DNA of 64,000 bases from Paraburkholderia atlantica (lineage in GTDB: Bacteria > Pseudomonadota > Gammaproteobacteria > Burkholderiales > Burkholderiaceae): NCBI RefSeq assembly GCF_009362785.1, contig NZ_WHNQ01000004.1, positions 310,001 through 374,000 of the forward strand, in the 5' to 3' direction. The translations under genes were made by a program, and so were the position numbers. Below, in pieces: positions 18,697 to 26,595 of the stretch. Numbering within the stretch: position 1 is the first letter of the stretch; each line of letters begins with the position of its first letter. Below the pieces are notes generated by a model. It made no database searches, was not told the DNA's origin, and saw only the letters and a program-made list of their open reading frames with translations.

Positions 18697-19647
18697 TCAG
18701 GCCACTGGCAGCATCAGATAAGTACGCGCCACCAGGTTGCCCAGCTCGAACACGCGAGCGAGGAACTGCGTCAGATAGCCGTGCAAACCGCTTTCGAATA
18801 TCTGCCGGATGTCGGCATACAGCAGCTCGGCGCGCAGCTTGCCGGCGAAGCGCTCGCACTGGTTCGAGCCTGACGTGCGCAGCATCGCGAGATTGGTGCA
18901 CACGCCGTCGAGCGAGGCGAGCAGCGAGCGCGGCATCTGCTGATTGAGGATCATCAGTTCGACGACGCGCGCCGGCGTCACGACGTCGCGATACACCTTG
19001 CGATAGATTTCGAGCGCCGACACCGAGCTCAGGATCGAGGTCCAGTAATAGAAGTCCTCGAGCTGGCGCGCGGCGTCGCGCGAATTCGGCTCGACGTTCG
19101 CGAAACGCACATCGAGAATCCGCGCGGTGTTGTCGGCGCGCTCCAGATACGTGCCGAGCTGCGTGAAGAAGAACGCGTCGTCCTGCAGCGCGGTGCCGAT
19201 CGTGACGCCCCGCGACAGATGCGAGCGGAACTTGACCCATTCGAACAACGAGCCCGGACTGCTCGCGGCCTGCCCGCTCGCGAGCCGCTCGTTGAATTCG
19301 AGCCACGTGTCGTTGATGGTTTCCCACCACTCGGTCGTCAGCGTGCCGCGCACCGCGCGGGCGTTTTCACGCGCGGCCTGCAGGCATGAATGAATGCTCG
19401 ACGGATTGCTCGCGTCGGCGACCATGAAGTCGAGCACGTGGTCGCGCGTCGGTTCGTCGTAACGCTGCGCGAAGGCGCTTTCGAGCTCGGAGATGCGCAG
19501 CACCGAGCGCTGCGCGCGCGCCTCCTGTTCGGCCGTCTGCGGCAGCAGTTGCGCCTTCAGGTTGATGTCGAGCATGCGCGCGGTGTTCTCCGCGCGCTCC
19601 ATATAGCGGGCCATCCAGAAGAGGTGATCGGCGGTTCGGCTAAGCAT
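18697..19647 (-). CDS. Alpha-E domain protein (DUF403) of the Anbu operon
   Basis: A 316-residue all-helical protein. The start MLSRTADHLFWMARYMERAE, NTARMLDI, and later YLERADNTARILDVRF are the repeated helical motifs of the alpha-E (DUF403) family. These proteins always travel with circularly permuted ATP-grasp enzymes and may provide a substrate-binding or partner domain. Molecular function is unknown. It lies between the ATP-grasp gene (118 bases upstream) and the transglutaminase gene (12 bases downstream). Confidence 0.9.
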   Translation of the reverse strand: MLSRTADHLFWMARYMERAENTARMLDINLKAQLLPQTAEQEARAQRSVLRISELESAFAQRYDEPTRDHVLDFMVADASNPSSIHSCLQAARENARAVRGTLTTEWWETINDTWLEFNERLASGQAASSPGSLFEWVKFRSHLSRGVTIGTALQDDAFFFTQLGTYLERADNTARILDVRFANVEPNSRDAARQLEDFYYWTSILSSVSALEIYRKVYRDVVTPARVVELMILNQQMPRSLLASLDGVCTNLAMLRTSGSNQCERFAGKLRAELLYADIRQIFESGLHGYLTQFLARVFELGNLVARTYLMLPVA

Positions 19648-19765
19648 GACGGCGTTCCATGTCTGTGATCTGAACGCGCGAGACCTTCGTCAGCGACGAA
19701 AGTCCGCGCTGGTTATCCGTTGAGCGACGGCGGCGCATCGCGCATTGCGTGCCGCTTGCGGCGCA

Positions 19766-21175
19766 TCAGTCGACCATCCAGGTATCCTTGGTTCCGCCTC
19801 CCTGCGATGAATTGACGACGAGCGAGCCCTCCTGCAGAGCAACGCGTGTGAGGCCGCCCGCCACCATCGTGGTGGACTTGCCCGATAGCACGAACGGCCG
19901 CAGGTCGATATGGCGCGGCGCGATGCCCGCTTCGACGAAGGTCGGACACGCGGACAGCGCTAGAGTGGGCTGTGCGATATAACCAGCCGGACGCGCGATC
20001 AGCCGCTCGCGGAAGGCCTCGACCTCGGCCTTCGTCGAGGCCGGGCCGACCAGCATCCCGTAGCCGCCCGCGCCGTGCACTTCCTTGACCACCAACTCCG
20101 GCAGATGCGCGAGCGTATAGGCGAGATCCTCGGGCTTGCGGCACTGATAGGTCGGCACGTTGTTCAGAATCGGCTTTTCGCCGAGATAGAACTCGATCAT
20201 GTCGGGCACGTACGGGTAGATCGATTTGTCGTCGGCGATGCCGGTGCCCATCGCGTTCGCGAGCGCGACGCGGCCGGCGCGATACGCGGTCAGCAGACCC
20301 GGTACGCCGAGCGCGGAATCGGCGCGAAACGCGAGCGGATCGAGAAAGTCGTCGTCGACGCGCCGGTAGATCACGTCGACGCGCTTCGGTCCCTGCGTGG
20401 TGCGCATGAACACGTAGTTGTCGTCGACGAACAGATCCTTGCCTTCGACCAGCTCGACGCCCATCTGCTGCGCGAGGAACGTATGCTCGAAATACGCGGA
20501 GTTGTACATGCCGGGCGTCAGCACGACGACGACCGGATCATCGACGCCTTCGGGCGCGACCGAGCGCAGCGTATCGAGCAGCAGATCGGGGTAATGCGCG
20601 ACCGGCGCGATGCGGTTCTGCACGAACAGTTCGGGGAAGAGCCGCATCATCATCTTGCGGTTTTCGAGCATGTACGACACGCCCGACGGCACACGCAGAT
20701 TGTCTTCGAGTACGTAGAACTCGCCTTCGTCGCCGGCGCGCACCACGTCGACACCCGCGATATGCGCGTAAACACCGAGCGGCACGTCGACGCCCTGCAT
20801 CTCCGGACGATACTGCGCGTTGGTATAGACCTGCTCGGCCGACACGATGCCCGCGCGCACGATGTTGCGATCGTGATAGACGTCGTGGATAAACAGATTG
20901 AGAGCCCGCACGCGCTGTCGCAAACCGGCTTCGAGCGTCTGCCATTCGCCGCGCGGGATGATGCGCGGAATCAGATCGAAGGGAATCAGCCGCTCGGTGC
21001 CGGACAGGTCGCCGTTCACCGCGAACGTGATGCCGACGCGCCTGAACAGCAGGTCCGCTTCCGCGCGCTTGCGTGCGATCGCTTCGTCGCCCTGGCTGTC
21101 CAACCATCGCTCAAAGCGCGCGTAATGCGGCCGTACGCCATCGTCGTGATAGCGCATCTCGTCATAGCATCGCAT
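19766..21175 (-). CDS. Circularly permuted type 2 ATP-grasp protein of the Anbu operon
   Basis: A 469-residue ATP-grasp ligase of the DUF404/DUF407 kind. Seen blocks include RRVGITFAVNGDLSGTERLI, GEFYVLEDNLRVPSGVSYML, VVVLTPGMYNSAYFEH, GVELVEGKDLFV and the C-terminal VVKEVHGAGGYGMLVGPAST with SQGGGTKDTW. The enzymes are predicted to form an amide or peptide bond using ATP; the peptide is unknown. ATG at 21175 (MRCYDEMRYHDDGVRPHY) is preferred, because GGGG lies six bases upstream and the longer frame to 21244 crosses a palindrome. First gene of the Anbu operon. Confidence 0.9.
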   Translation of the reverse strand: MRCYDEMRYHDDGVRPHYARFERWLDSQGDEAIARKRAEADLLFRRVGITFAVNGDLSGTERLIPFDLIPRIIPRGEWQTLEAGLRQRVRALNLFIHDVYHDRNIVRAGIVSAEQVYTNAQYRPEMQGVDVPLGVYAHIAGVDVVRAGDEGEFYVLEDNLRVPSGVSYMLENRKMMMRLFPELFVQNRIAPVAHYPDLLLDTLRSVAPEGVDDPVVVVLTPGMYNSAYFEHTFLAQQMGVELVEGKDLFVDDNYVFMRTTQGPKRVDVIYRRVDDDFLDPLAFRADSALGVPGLLTAYRAGRVALANAMGTGIADDKSIYPYVPDMIEFYLGEKPILNNVPTYQCRKPEDLAYTLAHLPELVVKEVHGAGGYGMLVGPASTKAEVEAFRERLIARPAGYIAQPTLALSACPTFVEAGIAPRHIDLRPFVLSGKSTTMVAGGLTRVALQEGSLVVNSSQGGGTKDTWMVD

Positions 21176-21194
21176 GTCAGCCCCAGTCTTGTTT

Positions 21195-21235
21195 GTCGAA
21201 TAGAAGGCGAATGCGCTGCGCATTCGGGATTCGAC
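21195..21235. promoter_or_regulatory. Nested palindrome upstream of the Anbu operon (candidate operator)
   Basis: A perfect palindrome CGAATGCGC-T-GCGCATTCG (21208-21226) is flanked by a second inverted pair, GTCGAAT (21195-21201) and ATTCGAC (21229-21235). It lies 20-60 bases before the ATP-grasp start, where an operator or a dyad-symmetric regulator site would be. Confidence 0.5.
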
Positions 21236-21453
21236 CTTGATCAAGCAAGCGTTATGCCATTGAATATGTCGTGATGATGCGCGTTGACGTGCACGCTATC
21301 GGCACATCCGCAGGGCGTCGAATTGCGTTGATCGTACTGTCGTGGACCATGATGCGCCAGTCAGGTGCGCGCGCGCCATCAGGGAGCACACTATGAGAAA
21401 TGCGCCTGCCGTTTCGCCAATGGATTTCGACGAACGCTACGAAGCGAGCGCAT

Positions 21454-21489
21454 AAAAAAGTCCCCGTGGATTTTCATCCACGGGGACTT
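21454..21489 (-). terminator. Rho-independent terminator of the HU-like gene
   Basis: AAGTCCCCGTGGA (21458-21470) and TCCACGGGGACTT (21477-21489) form a perfect 13-bp stem with six-base loop. On the reverse strand the stem is followed by a run of T (complement of 21454-21459). Confidence 0.9.
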
Positions 21490-21588
21490 CGATCACCTGC
21501 ATGCAGGCGCTTTTTTACGCGCTCAAACGTCAGGCATGGTTAAGCACAACCGCGCCATGCCGACGCGTGAGCCGCGTGAGCAACGCGC

Positions 21589-22041
21589 TTAGGCAGCCGC
21601 TGCGTCCTTCAGCTTCTTCAGCGCGCGGGCCTTGATGCGCACGCTTGCCGGCTTGGCCGGGAACCAGCGCTCTTCGCCCGTGAACGGGTCCTTGCCGAAG
21701 CGCTTCTTCTTCGCCGGCACAGCCTGCACGACGATCTTCAGAAGACCCGACAGCGTGAATTCGCCAGCGCCCTTCTTGTGCACCGTGCCGAGGATCGTGT
21801 CTTCGAGCGCGGCCAGCACAGCCTTGGCGGTCTTCGGTTCCACTGCAGCACGTTCAGCGATGTGAGCTGCCAACGAGGCCTTCGTGAAGGTGTCCTTGAT
21901 CGGCGTCGGTGCGCCAGACGCCTTCACGGCGACCTTCTTGGCTGCGACGGCTTTCTTCGCAGGAACTTTCTTTGCAGCAACCTTCTTGGTCGGTACCGGG
22001 GCAGCAGCCTTCTTGGCCACCTTTTTTGCGGAAGTCGGCAT
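21589..22041 (-). CDS. HU-like DNA-binding protein with H1-like Lys/Ala-rich N-terminal tail
   Basis: A 150-residue nucleoid protein. Residues 1-45 are Lys/Ala/Val rich (AKKVAKKAAAPVPTKKVAAK and similar), like histone H1 or eukaryotic-type tails. Residues about 50-145 are an HU/IHF domain: DTFTKASLAAHIAERA, the DNA-binding arm DPFTGEERWFPAKPASVRIK, and a helical end. HU bends DNA and organises the nucleoid; the tail probably increases non-specific binding. Start at 22041 has AGGAG six bases upstream. It is followed by a strong terminator. Confidence 0.93.
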   Translation of the reverse strand: MPTSAKKVAKKAAAPVPTKKVAAKKVPAKKAVAAKKVAVKASGAPTPIKDTFTKASLAAHIAERAAVEPKTAKAVLAALEDTILGTVHKKGAGEFTLSGLLKIVVQAVPAKKKRFGKDPFTGEERWFPAKPASVRIKARALKKLKDAAAA

Positions 22042-22415
22042 GTTTCTCCTACCTGTTGTGGTCAGTGAATTGCTCGAAGCGCACACCGTATGTGCACGCT
22101 TCAACGCCGGATTCTACAAGCGCTAAAGCGATTTGCGCGACTCTTTTATGTATTGCGATGAAGTTTTTTGCGTGGCACCAACGGTCCAACACGTTTTAGT
22201 ACCTGTTTTAGCGGCTAAAACGTGCGCGGCAAGGTCTTCAACATGCAGGAGTAACGCTCGTTACAGTTCGTTTCGGCGGCGGTTTCGAGGTGGCGTGGCG
22301 AAGCGAGCTGATGTTTTCGCCCCTTGAATCAGGGCGTTTTCTTCGCTTGACGCGTCAAGCAACGCAACCCCGACGCTTTGACGATGCCCACGCCGCGCTT
22401 GCGGCGAGTTCCGTT
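22042..22415. other. Region upstream of the HU gene, with a three-copy GTTTTAG element
   Basis: A stretch of about 370 bases between the HU gene and the end of the MocR gene. GTTTTAG occurs at 22192-22198 and 22205-22211 and its complement CTAAAAC at 22215-22221; CACGTTTTAG (22190-22199) and CTAAAACGTG (22215-22224) form a perfect inverted pair. It is 150 bases before the HU start, so it may be an operator or an attenuator. No gene seen. Confidence 0.4.
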
Positions 22416-23903
22416 TCAGCGTGCGATGCGCGGCAGGATGCCGGCGAGCGCCGTCAGCGCCGTGTCGATATGTTCGGCCGCGATGCTGCCATAGCCGAAC
22501 ATCAGCCCGGGCTGCGGTGTCACGCGATGGTGAAATGGCGCGAGTCCATAGAGGCCGATCGACGCTTCACGCGCGGCGGCGACGAGCGCCTCTTCGCCGA
22601 GCGACGCCAACGACCCCTTCAGCCGCGCCGCCAGATGGATGCCGGCAGTCGGCACGATCGGTTCGAACCAGCGCGCGAGGTCGCCTTGCAGATGCTCGAG
22701 CAGCACCGCGCGGCGCGCCGCATAAGCCTTGTGCATGCGCCGTAGATGGCGCGCGAAGTCGCCATTGAGCATGAACGACGCGAGCGCCGTTTGCGTCAGC
22801 GTGCAGCCGTGACAATCGGCGATCTGCCGTGCCTTCAGCAGCGGGCCGTGCAACGACGCCGGCGGCACCAGGTAGCCGATGCGCAACTCAGGGAAGATCG
22901 TCTTCGAAAAAGTGCCGACGTAGGCGACCAGACCGGCGCGATCGAGGCTCTTCAGCGGCTCCATCGGCCGGCCTTCGAAACGGTACTCGCAGTCGTAGTC
23001 GTCCTCGATGATGACCGCGCCGCGTTTTTGCGCCCATTCGAGCAGTTCGACGCGACGCTCGAGGCTCATCGGCATGCCGAGCGGAAACTGATGCGAAGGC
23101 GTCACGTAGACGAGCCGTGCCTTGTCCGGCAGCTTGCCGACGATCAGGCCTTCGCTATCGACCGGAACCGGCACCACGCGCGCGCCCGTCACCGTGAAGC
23201 AGGCATGCGCGGGTGGGTAACCGGGATCTTCGATCGCCACGATTTCGCCGGGCCGCAGCGTGATGCGCGCCATCAGATCGAGCGCGTGCTGCGCGCCCTG
23301 CGTGACGATCACGTCTTCCCAGTTGCTCGACACCGCGCGGTTGAAGGCAAGGTAGCGCGAGATCGCGAGACGCAGCTGCTGCTCACCGGCGGCGTCGCGA
23401 TAGGTGCCGGGGCTGCGCGCCTGGCCGCGCAGCGCGTGATTCACACAGCGGCGCCAGACGTCGAAGGGAAACAGCGACTTGTCGGTCGCGCCGCCGATGA
23501 AGTCGAGCGGCGACGGCACCGACGGCCGCGGCAACGGCAGACTGTCGGGCATCTGCTCCCACAGCGGCTGCGCACGTGCCGCGGCCTTCGCCTGCGCCGC
23601 GTCCCGCTCGCGCGAACGAGCCGCCGCGCGCGCCTGCGCGGAGCGCTCGGCGGGCAGCCGTTCGAGCCCGTCGGCGACGAAGGTGCCCGAACCGGCGCGC
23701 GCGCTCAGATAGCCTTCGGACAGCAGCCGCTCGAAAACGTCGAGCGTGGTCTTGCGCGACACGCCGAGCTGCGTCGCGAGATCGCGCGTGGACGGCAGAC
23801 GCGTGCCGCCGGCAAGCCGCCCTTCGAGAATGCCCGCGCGCAACTGCCGATAAATCTGTCCGGACAGATCGTGATGGCCTTCGACCGCGATGTGAATGTC
23901 CAT
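22416..23903 (-). CDS. MocR/PdxR family transcriptional regulator (GntR HTH plus aminotransferase fold)
   Basis: A 495-residue two-domain regulator. Residues about 10-85 are a GntR winged helix: IYRQLRAGILEGRLAGGTRL, PSTRDLATQLGVSRKTTLDV and ARAGSGTFVADG. Residues about 130-495 are a class I aminotransferase fold with the PLP lysine in GTFSKTIFPELRIGYLVPP, and VTPSHQFPLGMPMSLERR. MocR proteins use pyridoxal phosphate or an amino-compound adduct as effector. It is divergent from the AhpD-like gene, with inverted and direct repeats between, so it likely controls that gene and itself. The intervening linker (about 85-125) is Ala/Arg-rich. Confidence 0.92.
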   Translation of the reverse strand: MDIHIAVEGHHDLSGQIYRQLRAGILEGRLAGGTRLPSTRDLATQLGVSRKTTLDVFERLLSEGYLSARAGSGTFVADGLERLPAERSAQARAAARSRERDAAQAKAAARAQPLWEQMPDSLPLPRPSVPSPLDFIGGATDKSLFPFDVWRRCVNHALRGQARSPGTYRDAAGEQQLRLAISRYLAFNRAVSSNWEDVIVTQGAQHALDLMARITLRPGEIVAIEDPGYPPAHACFTVTGARVVPVPVDSEGLIVGKLPDKARLVYVTPSHQFPLGMPMSLERRVELLEWAQKRGAVIIEDDYDCEYRFEGRPMEPLKSLDRAGLVAYVGTFSKTIFPELRIGYLVPPASLHGPLLKARQIADCHGCTLTQTALASFMLNGDFARHLRRMHKAYAARRAVLLEHLQGDLARWFEPIVPTAGIHLAARLKGSLASLGEEALVAAAREASIGLYGLAPFHHRVTPQPGLMFGYGSIAAEHIDTALTALAGILPRIAR

Positions 23904-23908
23904 TCGGG

Positions 23909-23941
23909 TGGTTACCTCAAATAACGGCGAAATGGTTATTT
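23909..23941. promoter_or_regulatory. Candidate MocR operator
   Basis: In the divergent spacer, AAATAAC (23919-23925) and GTTATTT (23935-23941) form an inverted pair, and TGGTTA is directly repeated at 23909-23914 and 23933-23938. MocR dimers often bind direct plus inverted repeats of this kind. It is next to the regulator start (23903). Confidence 0.45.
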
Positions 23942-24020
23942 CGACCGACCAGTGGCGAACGTAAGCTTACCTCCACGGACGCCCATTTGGACGCCCTCGC
24001 ACATTCACGAGGACTCTCTG

Positions 24021-24458
24021 ATGCAAGCACGTCTCGACTTTTACAAGGCCTGCCCGAGCGGCACCCGCGCGATGCTCGCGCTCGAGGAAACGATCGGCAA
24101 AAGCACGATCGACAAGACCCTCGCCGAACTCGTGCGGATTCGCGCGTCGCAGTTGAACGGCTGCGCGTTCTGCCTCGACATGCACGTGACCGATGCGCGC
24201 AAGCACGGCGAAACCGAACGGCGTCTCGCCACGGTGGCCGCGTGGCGCGAAGCGCCGTTTTTCACCGCGCGCGAACGCGCGGCGCTCGAATGGACGGAGG
24301 CAGTGACGCTGGTCGCGCAAACGCGCGTGCCGGATACGGTATGGGAAGCAGTGAAGCCGCATTTCAGCGAGCAGGAAATCAGCGACCTGACGCTGCTGAT
24401 CGTTGCGATCAACGGCTGGAACCGGATTGCGGTGTCGTTCAGGAAGATGCCGGAGTAA
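24021..24458 (+). CDS. Carboxymuconolactone decarboxylase/AhpD-like protein
   Basis: A 145-residue protein of the CMD superfamily. LRTxxS-like helical motifs are preserved and the redox site reads NGCAFCLDMHVTDARKHG, with CxxC and the following His as in AhpD peroxidase partners. Such proteins reduce peroxides or alkylhydroperoxides; the partner here is unknown. ATG at 24021 has GAGGA eight bases upstream and gives the normal family length; an upstream frame start at 23952 is not supported. It is divergent from the MocR gene, its probable regulator. Confidence 0.88.
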   Translation: MQARLDFYKACPSGTRAMLALEETIGKSTIDKTLAELVRIRASQLNGCAFCLDMHVTDARKHGETERRLATVAAWREAPFFTARERAALEWTEAVTLVAQTRVPDTVWEAVKPHFSEQEISDLTLLIVAINGWNRIAVSFRKMPE

Positions 24459-24485
24459 GCGGCGCGCCTTTGTAGTCGCGAGACC

Positions 24486-24785
24486 TCAGAAGATCACGGA
24501 AACCGCCACCGCGAGCCAGATCGAGGTCACGCCCGCTAGAAACAGATGCCGCGCGATCCGCACGCGGGAGTCGCTGTTCTCCGGCTCGACGGGACTCGTC
24601 GCCATCCAAGGCACGAGGCCGAGGCACGCGAAGCCGGCCAGCGCGAGCACGAAGACCACGATATCGGCCTTGTGCCAGGCGGTCGGCTCGTACATGCCCC
24701 AGTAGCCGAGAAACACGATGCCGATCGAGAACACGGTCGCGGAAGCGGCGCTGAGCGCGGGCACCGATCCAGTGGGAGTCGGCAT
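24486..24785 (-). CDS. Small inner membrane protein, unknown function
   Basis: A 99-residue protein with a perfect GGAGGT ribosome site before the ATG at 24785. It shows three hydrophobic helices: about residues 12-30 (ATVFSIGIVFLGYWGMY), 40-60 (ADIVVFVLALAGFACLGLVP) and 80-99 (HLFLAGVTSIWLAVAVSVIF). No family recognised. Same strand as the neighbouring ketopantoate reductase (88 bases apart). Confidence 0.7.
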   Translation of the reverse strand: MPTPTGSVPALSAASATVFSIGIVFLGYWGMYEPTAWHKADIVVFVLALAGFACLGLVPWMATSPVEPENSDSRVRIARHLFLAGVTSIWLAVAVSVIF

Positions 24786-24873
24786 GCTTGACCTCCGATC
24801 GTCAGATTGCGGCGGCGCTCGCGCGCGGCGCGCCATTCGCCCGACCCGCGTTCGCGCCGGCCGCGGCGAGCCG

Positions 24874-25809
24874 TCAGGAAGTGCGGGTCTGGCGCGCTTC
24901 GTACGTCTTCAGATGACTATAGGCGATGCGCAGCAGCGACAGGGCGTGTTCGCCCTTTTGCGCGTCGCCGCCGCGCGTGATCAGGTCGCCGAGAATATGA
25001 TCCGCCTCGGTGTGCGAGCGGTTTTCGACGTCGCGCAGCATCGACGCGGTCAGCGGTGACGGCGTCAGCAGCACCTGGATGGCGCGCGCGTCGAAGTCCG
25101 CGTCCATCGTGAAGCCGTTGTGTTCGGCCACCGCGCGGCATTCGCCGAGCAGATTCTCGATCACGCGCCTGCCGTCAGGCGCAGCCAGAATATCGCCGAC
25201 CGAACCGCGCATCAAGCAGGTACTCCCGGCCAAAGTGGCGAGGAACACCCATTTCTCCCACATGCGCAGCAGGATGTTGTCGCTGACCGCGACGTCGAAC
25301 TGCGCGCCCGACATCGCATCGGCGATCGCCTGGGTGCGCTCCGAGGTGCCGCCCACGAGTTCGCCGAACGTAATCGCCTGCATGTCGTTCAGATGCACGA
25401 TGTGCTGCTCCGCATTGAGCGTCGCGGCGATCACGCACTGGCCGCCGAGCACGCGCTCCTTGCCGAAGCGCGCGGTCAGCACCTCGATATGGCGCATGCC
25501 GTTGAGCATCGGCAGGATCAGCGTATCTTCGCCGACGAATGGCGTGAACGAATCGATCGCGTCGTCGAGACTGTAGGCCTTGCAGCTCAGCAGCACGAGG
25601 TCGAACGGCTCGCTGGCGACACCGGCCAGTATCGTCTTCACGTCGCGCAACTGGAGATTGCCCCGTGGGCTGTTGATCACGAGGCCGTCGCGCCGCAGCT
25701 TTTCCGCGCGACCGGCGCGCACGAGGAAGGTCACGTCCTGCCCCCCCGCCACCAGACGTCCGCCGAAATAACCGCCTACCGCGCCCGCCCCTACTACCAG
25801 AATTCGCAT
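24874..25809 (-). CDS. 2-dehydropantoate 2-reductase (ketopantoate reductase) family protein
   Basis: A 311-residue NADPH-dependent reductase. N-terminal Rossmann motif MRILVVGAGAVGGYFGGRLV, the conserved LLSCKAYSLDDAIDSF, the ILPMLNGMRHIEVLTARFG block and the C-terminal KPR motif (DVENRSHTEADHILGDLI). The family makes pantoate for coenzyme A, though paralogues act on other 2-keto acids, so I do not assign panE. ATG at 25809 has AGAGG upstream and begins at the Rossmann motif. Confidence 0.87.
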   Translation of the reverse strand: MRILVVGAGAVGGYFGGRLVAGGQDVTFLVRAGRAEKLRRDGLVINSPRGNLQLRDVKTILAGVASEPFDLVLLSCKAYSLDDAIDSFTPFVGEDTLILPMLNGMRHIEVLTARFGKERVLGGQCVIAATLNAEQHIVHLNDMQAITFGELVGGTSERTQAIADAMSGAQFDVAVSDNILLRMWEKWVFLATLAGSTCLMRGSVGDILAAPDGRRVIENLLGECRAVAEHNGFTMDADFDARAIQVLLTPSPLTASMLRDVENRSHTEADHILGDLITRGGDAQKGEHALSLLRIAYSHLKTYEARQTRTS

Positions 25810-25843
25810 CGTGAGCCTCTTGAAAGATTTCGGTTTGCCGATC

Positions 25844-25926
25844 ATGCGCGTCGCTGGTGGACGCATCCCGATGGGTGCCGCGTCCATGCGCGTCGCTGAT
25901 GGACGCATCCCGATGGGTGCCGCGTA
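25844..25926. repeat. Two-copy 42-bp tandem repeat upstream of the reductase gene
   Basis: Copies begin at 25844 and 25886, each starting ATGCGCGTCGCT and containing GGACGCATCCCGATGGGTGC. The copies differ at only one or two bases. They lie in the leader of the ketopantoate reductase gene, 35-115 bases before its start. Confidence 0.75.
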
Positions 25927-26062
25927 TGTGCTTCTTGTGCAGAATGTAGCAAAGATTGGGAATCGGTTCCGGGGAGCGTTGCCCGTGGGTCCACGGTGCC
26001 CGTTGCATGGCGTGCGCGCAGCAGCCCGAACAGACCGGCGCGCCGCGCGAATCCAGCAAGTT

Positions 26063-26263
26063 TTACGACGGAACGCCACCCGATTGGCGATCTACGAGAT
26101 AGTAAGTCCCACGCGGGATAGCGCCGACCATGGGCATCGAAGCAGCATCAGGATTATCGCGCCCCACGCCGCGACCGGAATACGCTTCGACCTTACCAAA
26201 TCCAGGACAATCGAAACTCGACATCTCGCGCTTATTGAGCGTGAAGGTGCAGAAAACAGGCAT
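26063..26263 (-). pseudogene. Truncated Tlde1/DUF2778-like gene (N-terminal part only)
   Basis: From an ATG at 26263 with GGGAG/AGAG upstream, 66 residues read MPVFCTFTLNKREMSSFDCP then GFGKVEAYSGRGVGR, then MVGAIPRGTYYLVDRQSGGV and a stop. This matches the N-terminal half of Tlde1/DUF2778 proteins, L,D-transpeptidase-like toxins of type VI secretion. Full-length members are about 150-180 residues and carry the His and Cys catalytic site in the missing C-terminal half. Downstream bases do not resume the family in any frame. So it is probably an inactive remnant; a short functional protein cannot be excluded. Confidence 0.6.
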
Positions 26264-26595
26264 TTTTCTTCTCTCCCTCAGCACTGGTGTCCGCGCACAT
26301 CAATCAAATCGCTACTGTCTGCGCCGCGATCGCACTTGAACCAAAGATGCAGGGCTATCTTCATGATTACGGATTCCTTGAATCGTGAGTAGGACTGCCC
26401 TTTTACCATCGCTTGCCGGCCGAATACATGACCTCGCGCGCTTGCTTCTCACATTTGACGATCCGTTACATTGAAGCAGCGCTCGAACGAGCACACAATG
26501 CATGCACCATCCACCGCTCCAGTAACATCAGACGTCCCCCACGCGAATCCCCCACTTGACGCTTGGACGACCCAGCGTCACACGCCCCGCTGCCG
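26264..26595. other. Spacer downstream of the efflux operon
   Basis: About 330 bases between the Tlde1-like remnant and the end of the efflux outer membrane gene. AT content is slightly higher than average. I see no supported gene, terminator or repeat here; short frames have no ribosome site or family likeness. Confidence 0.4.

Larger units (their letters stand above)
21176..21588. other. Spacer between the Anbu operon and the HU gene
   Basis: It holds the palindrome at 21195-21235 and the HU-gene terminator at 21454-21489. Between these (about 21240-21450) I see no supported gene; a 75-codon forward frame at 21365 lacks family likeness and a ribosome site. Confidence 0.5.

Noticed and set aside
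22746..23924. 392-codon forward frame over the MocR gene
   Set aside because: Antisense shadow; the reverse frame shows HTH and PLP motifs.
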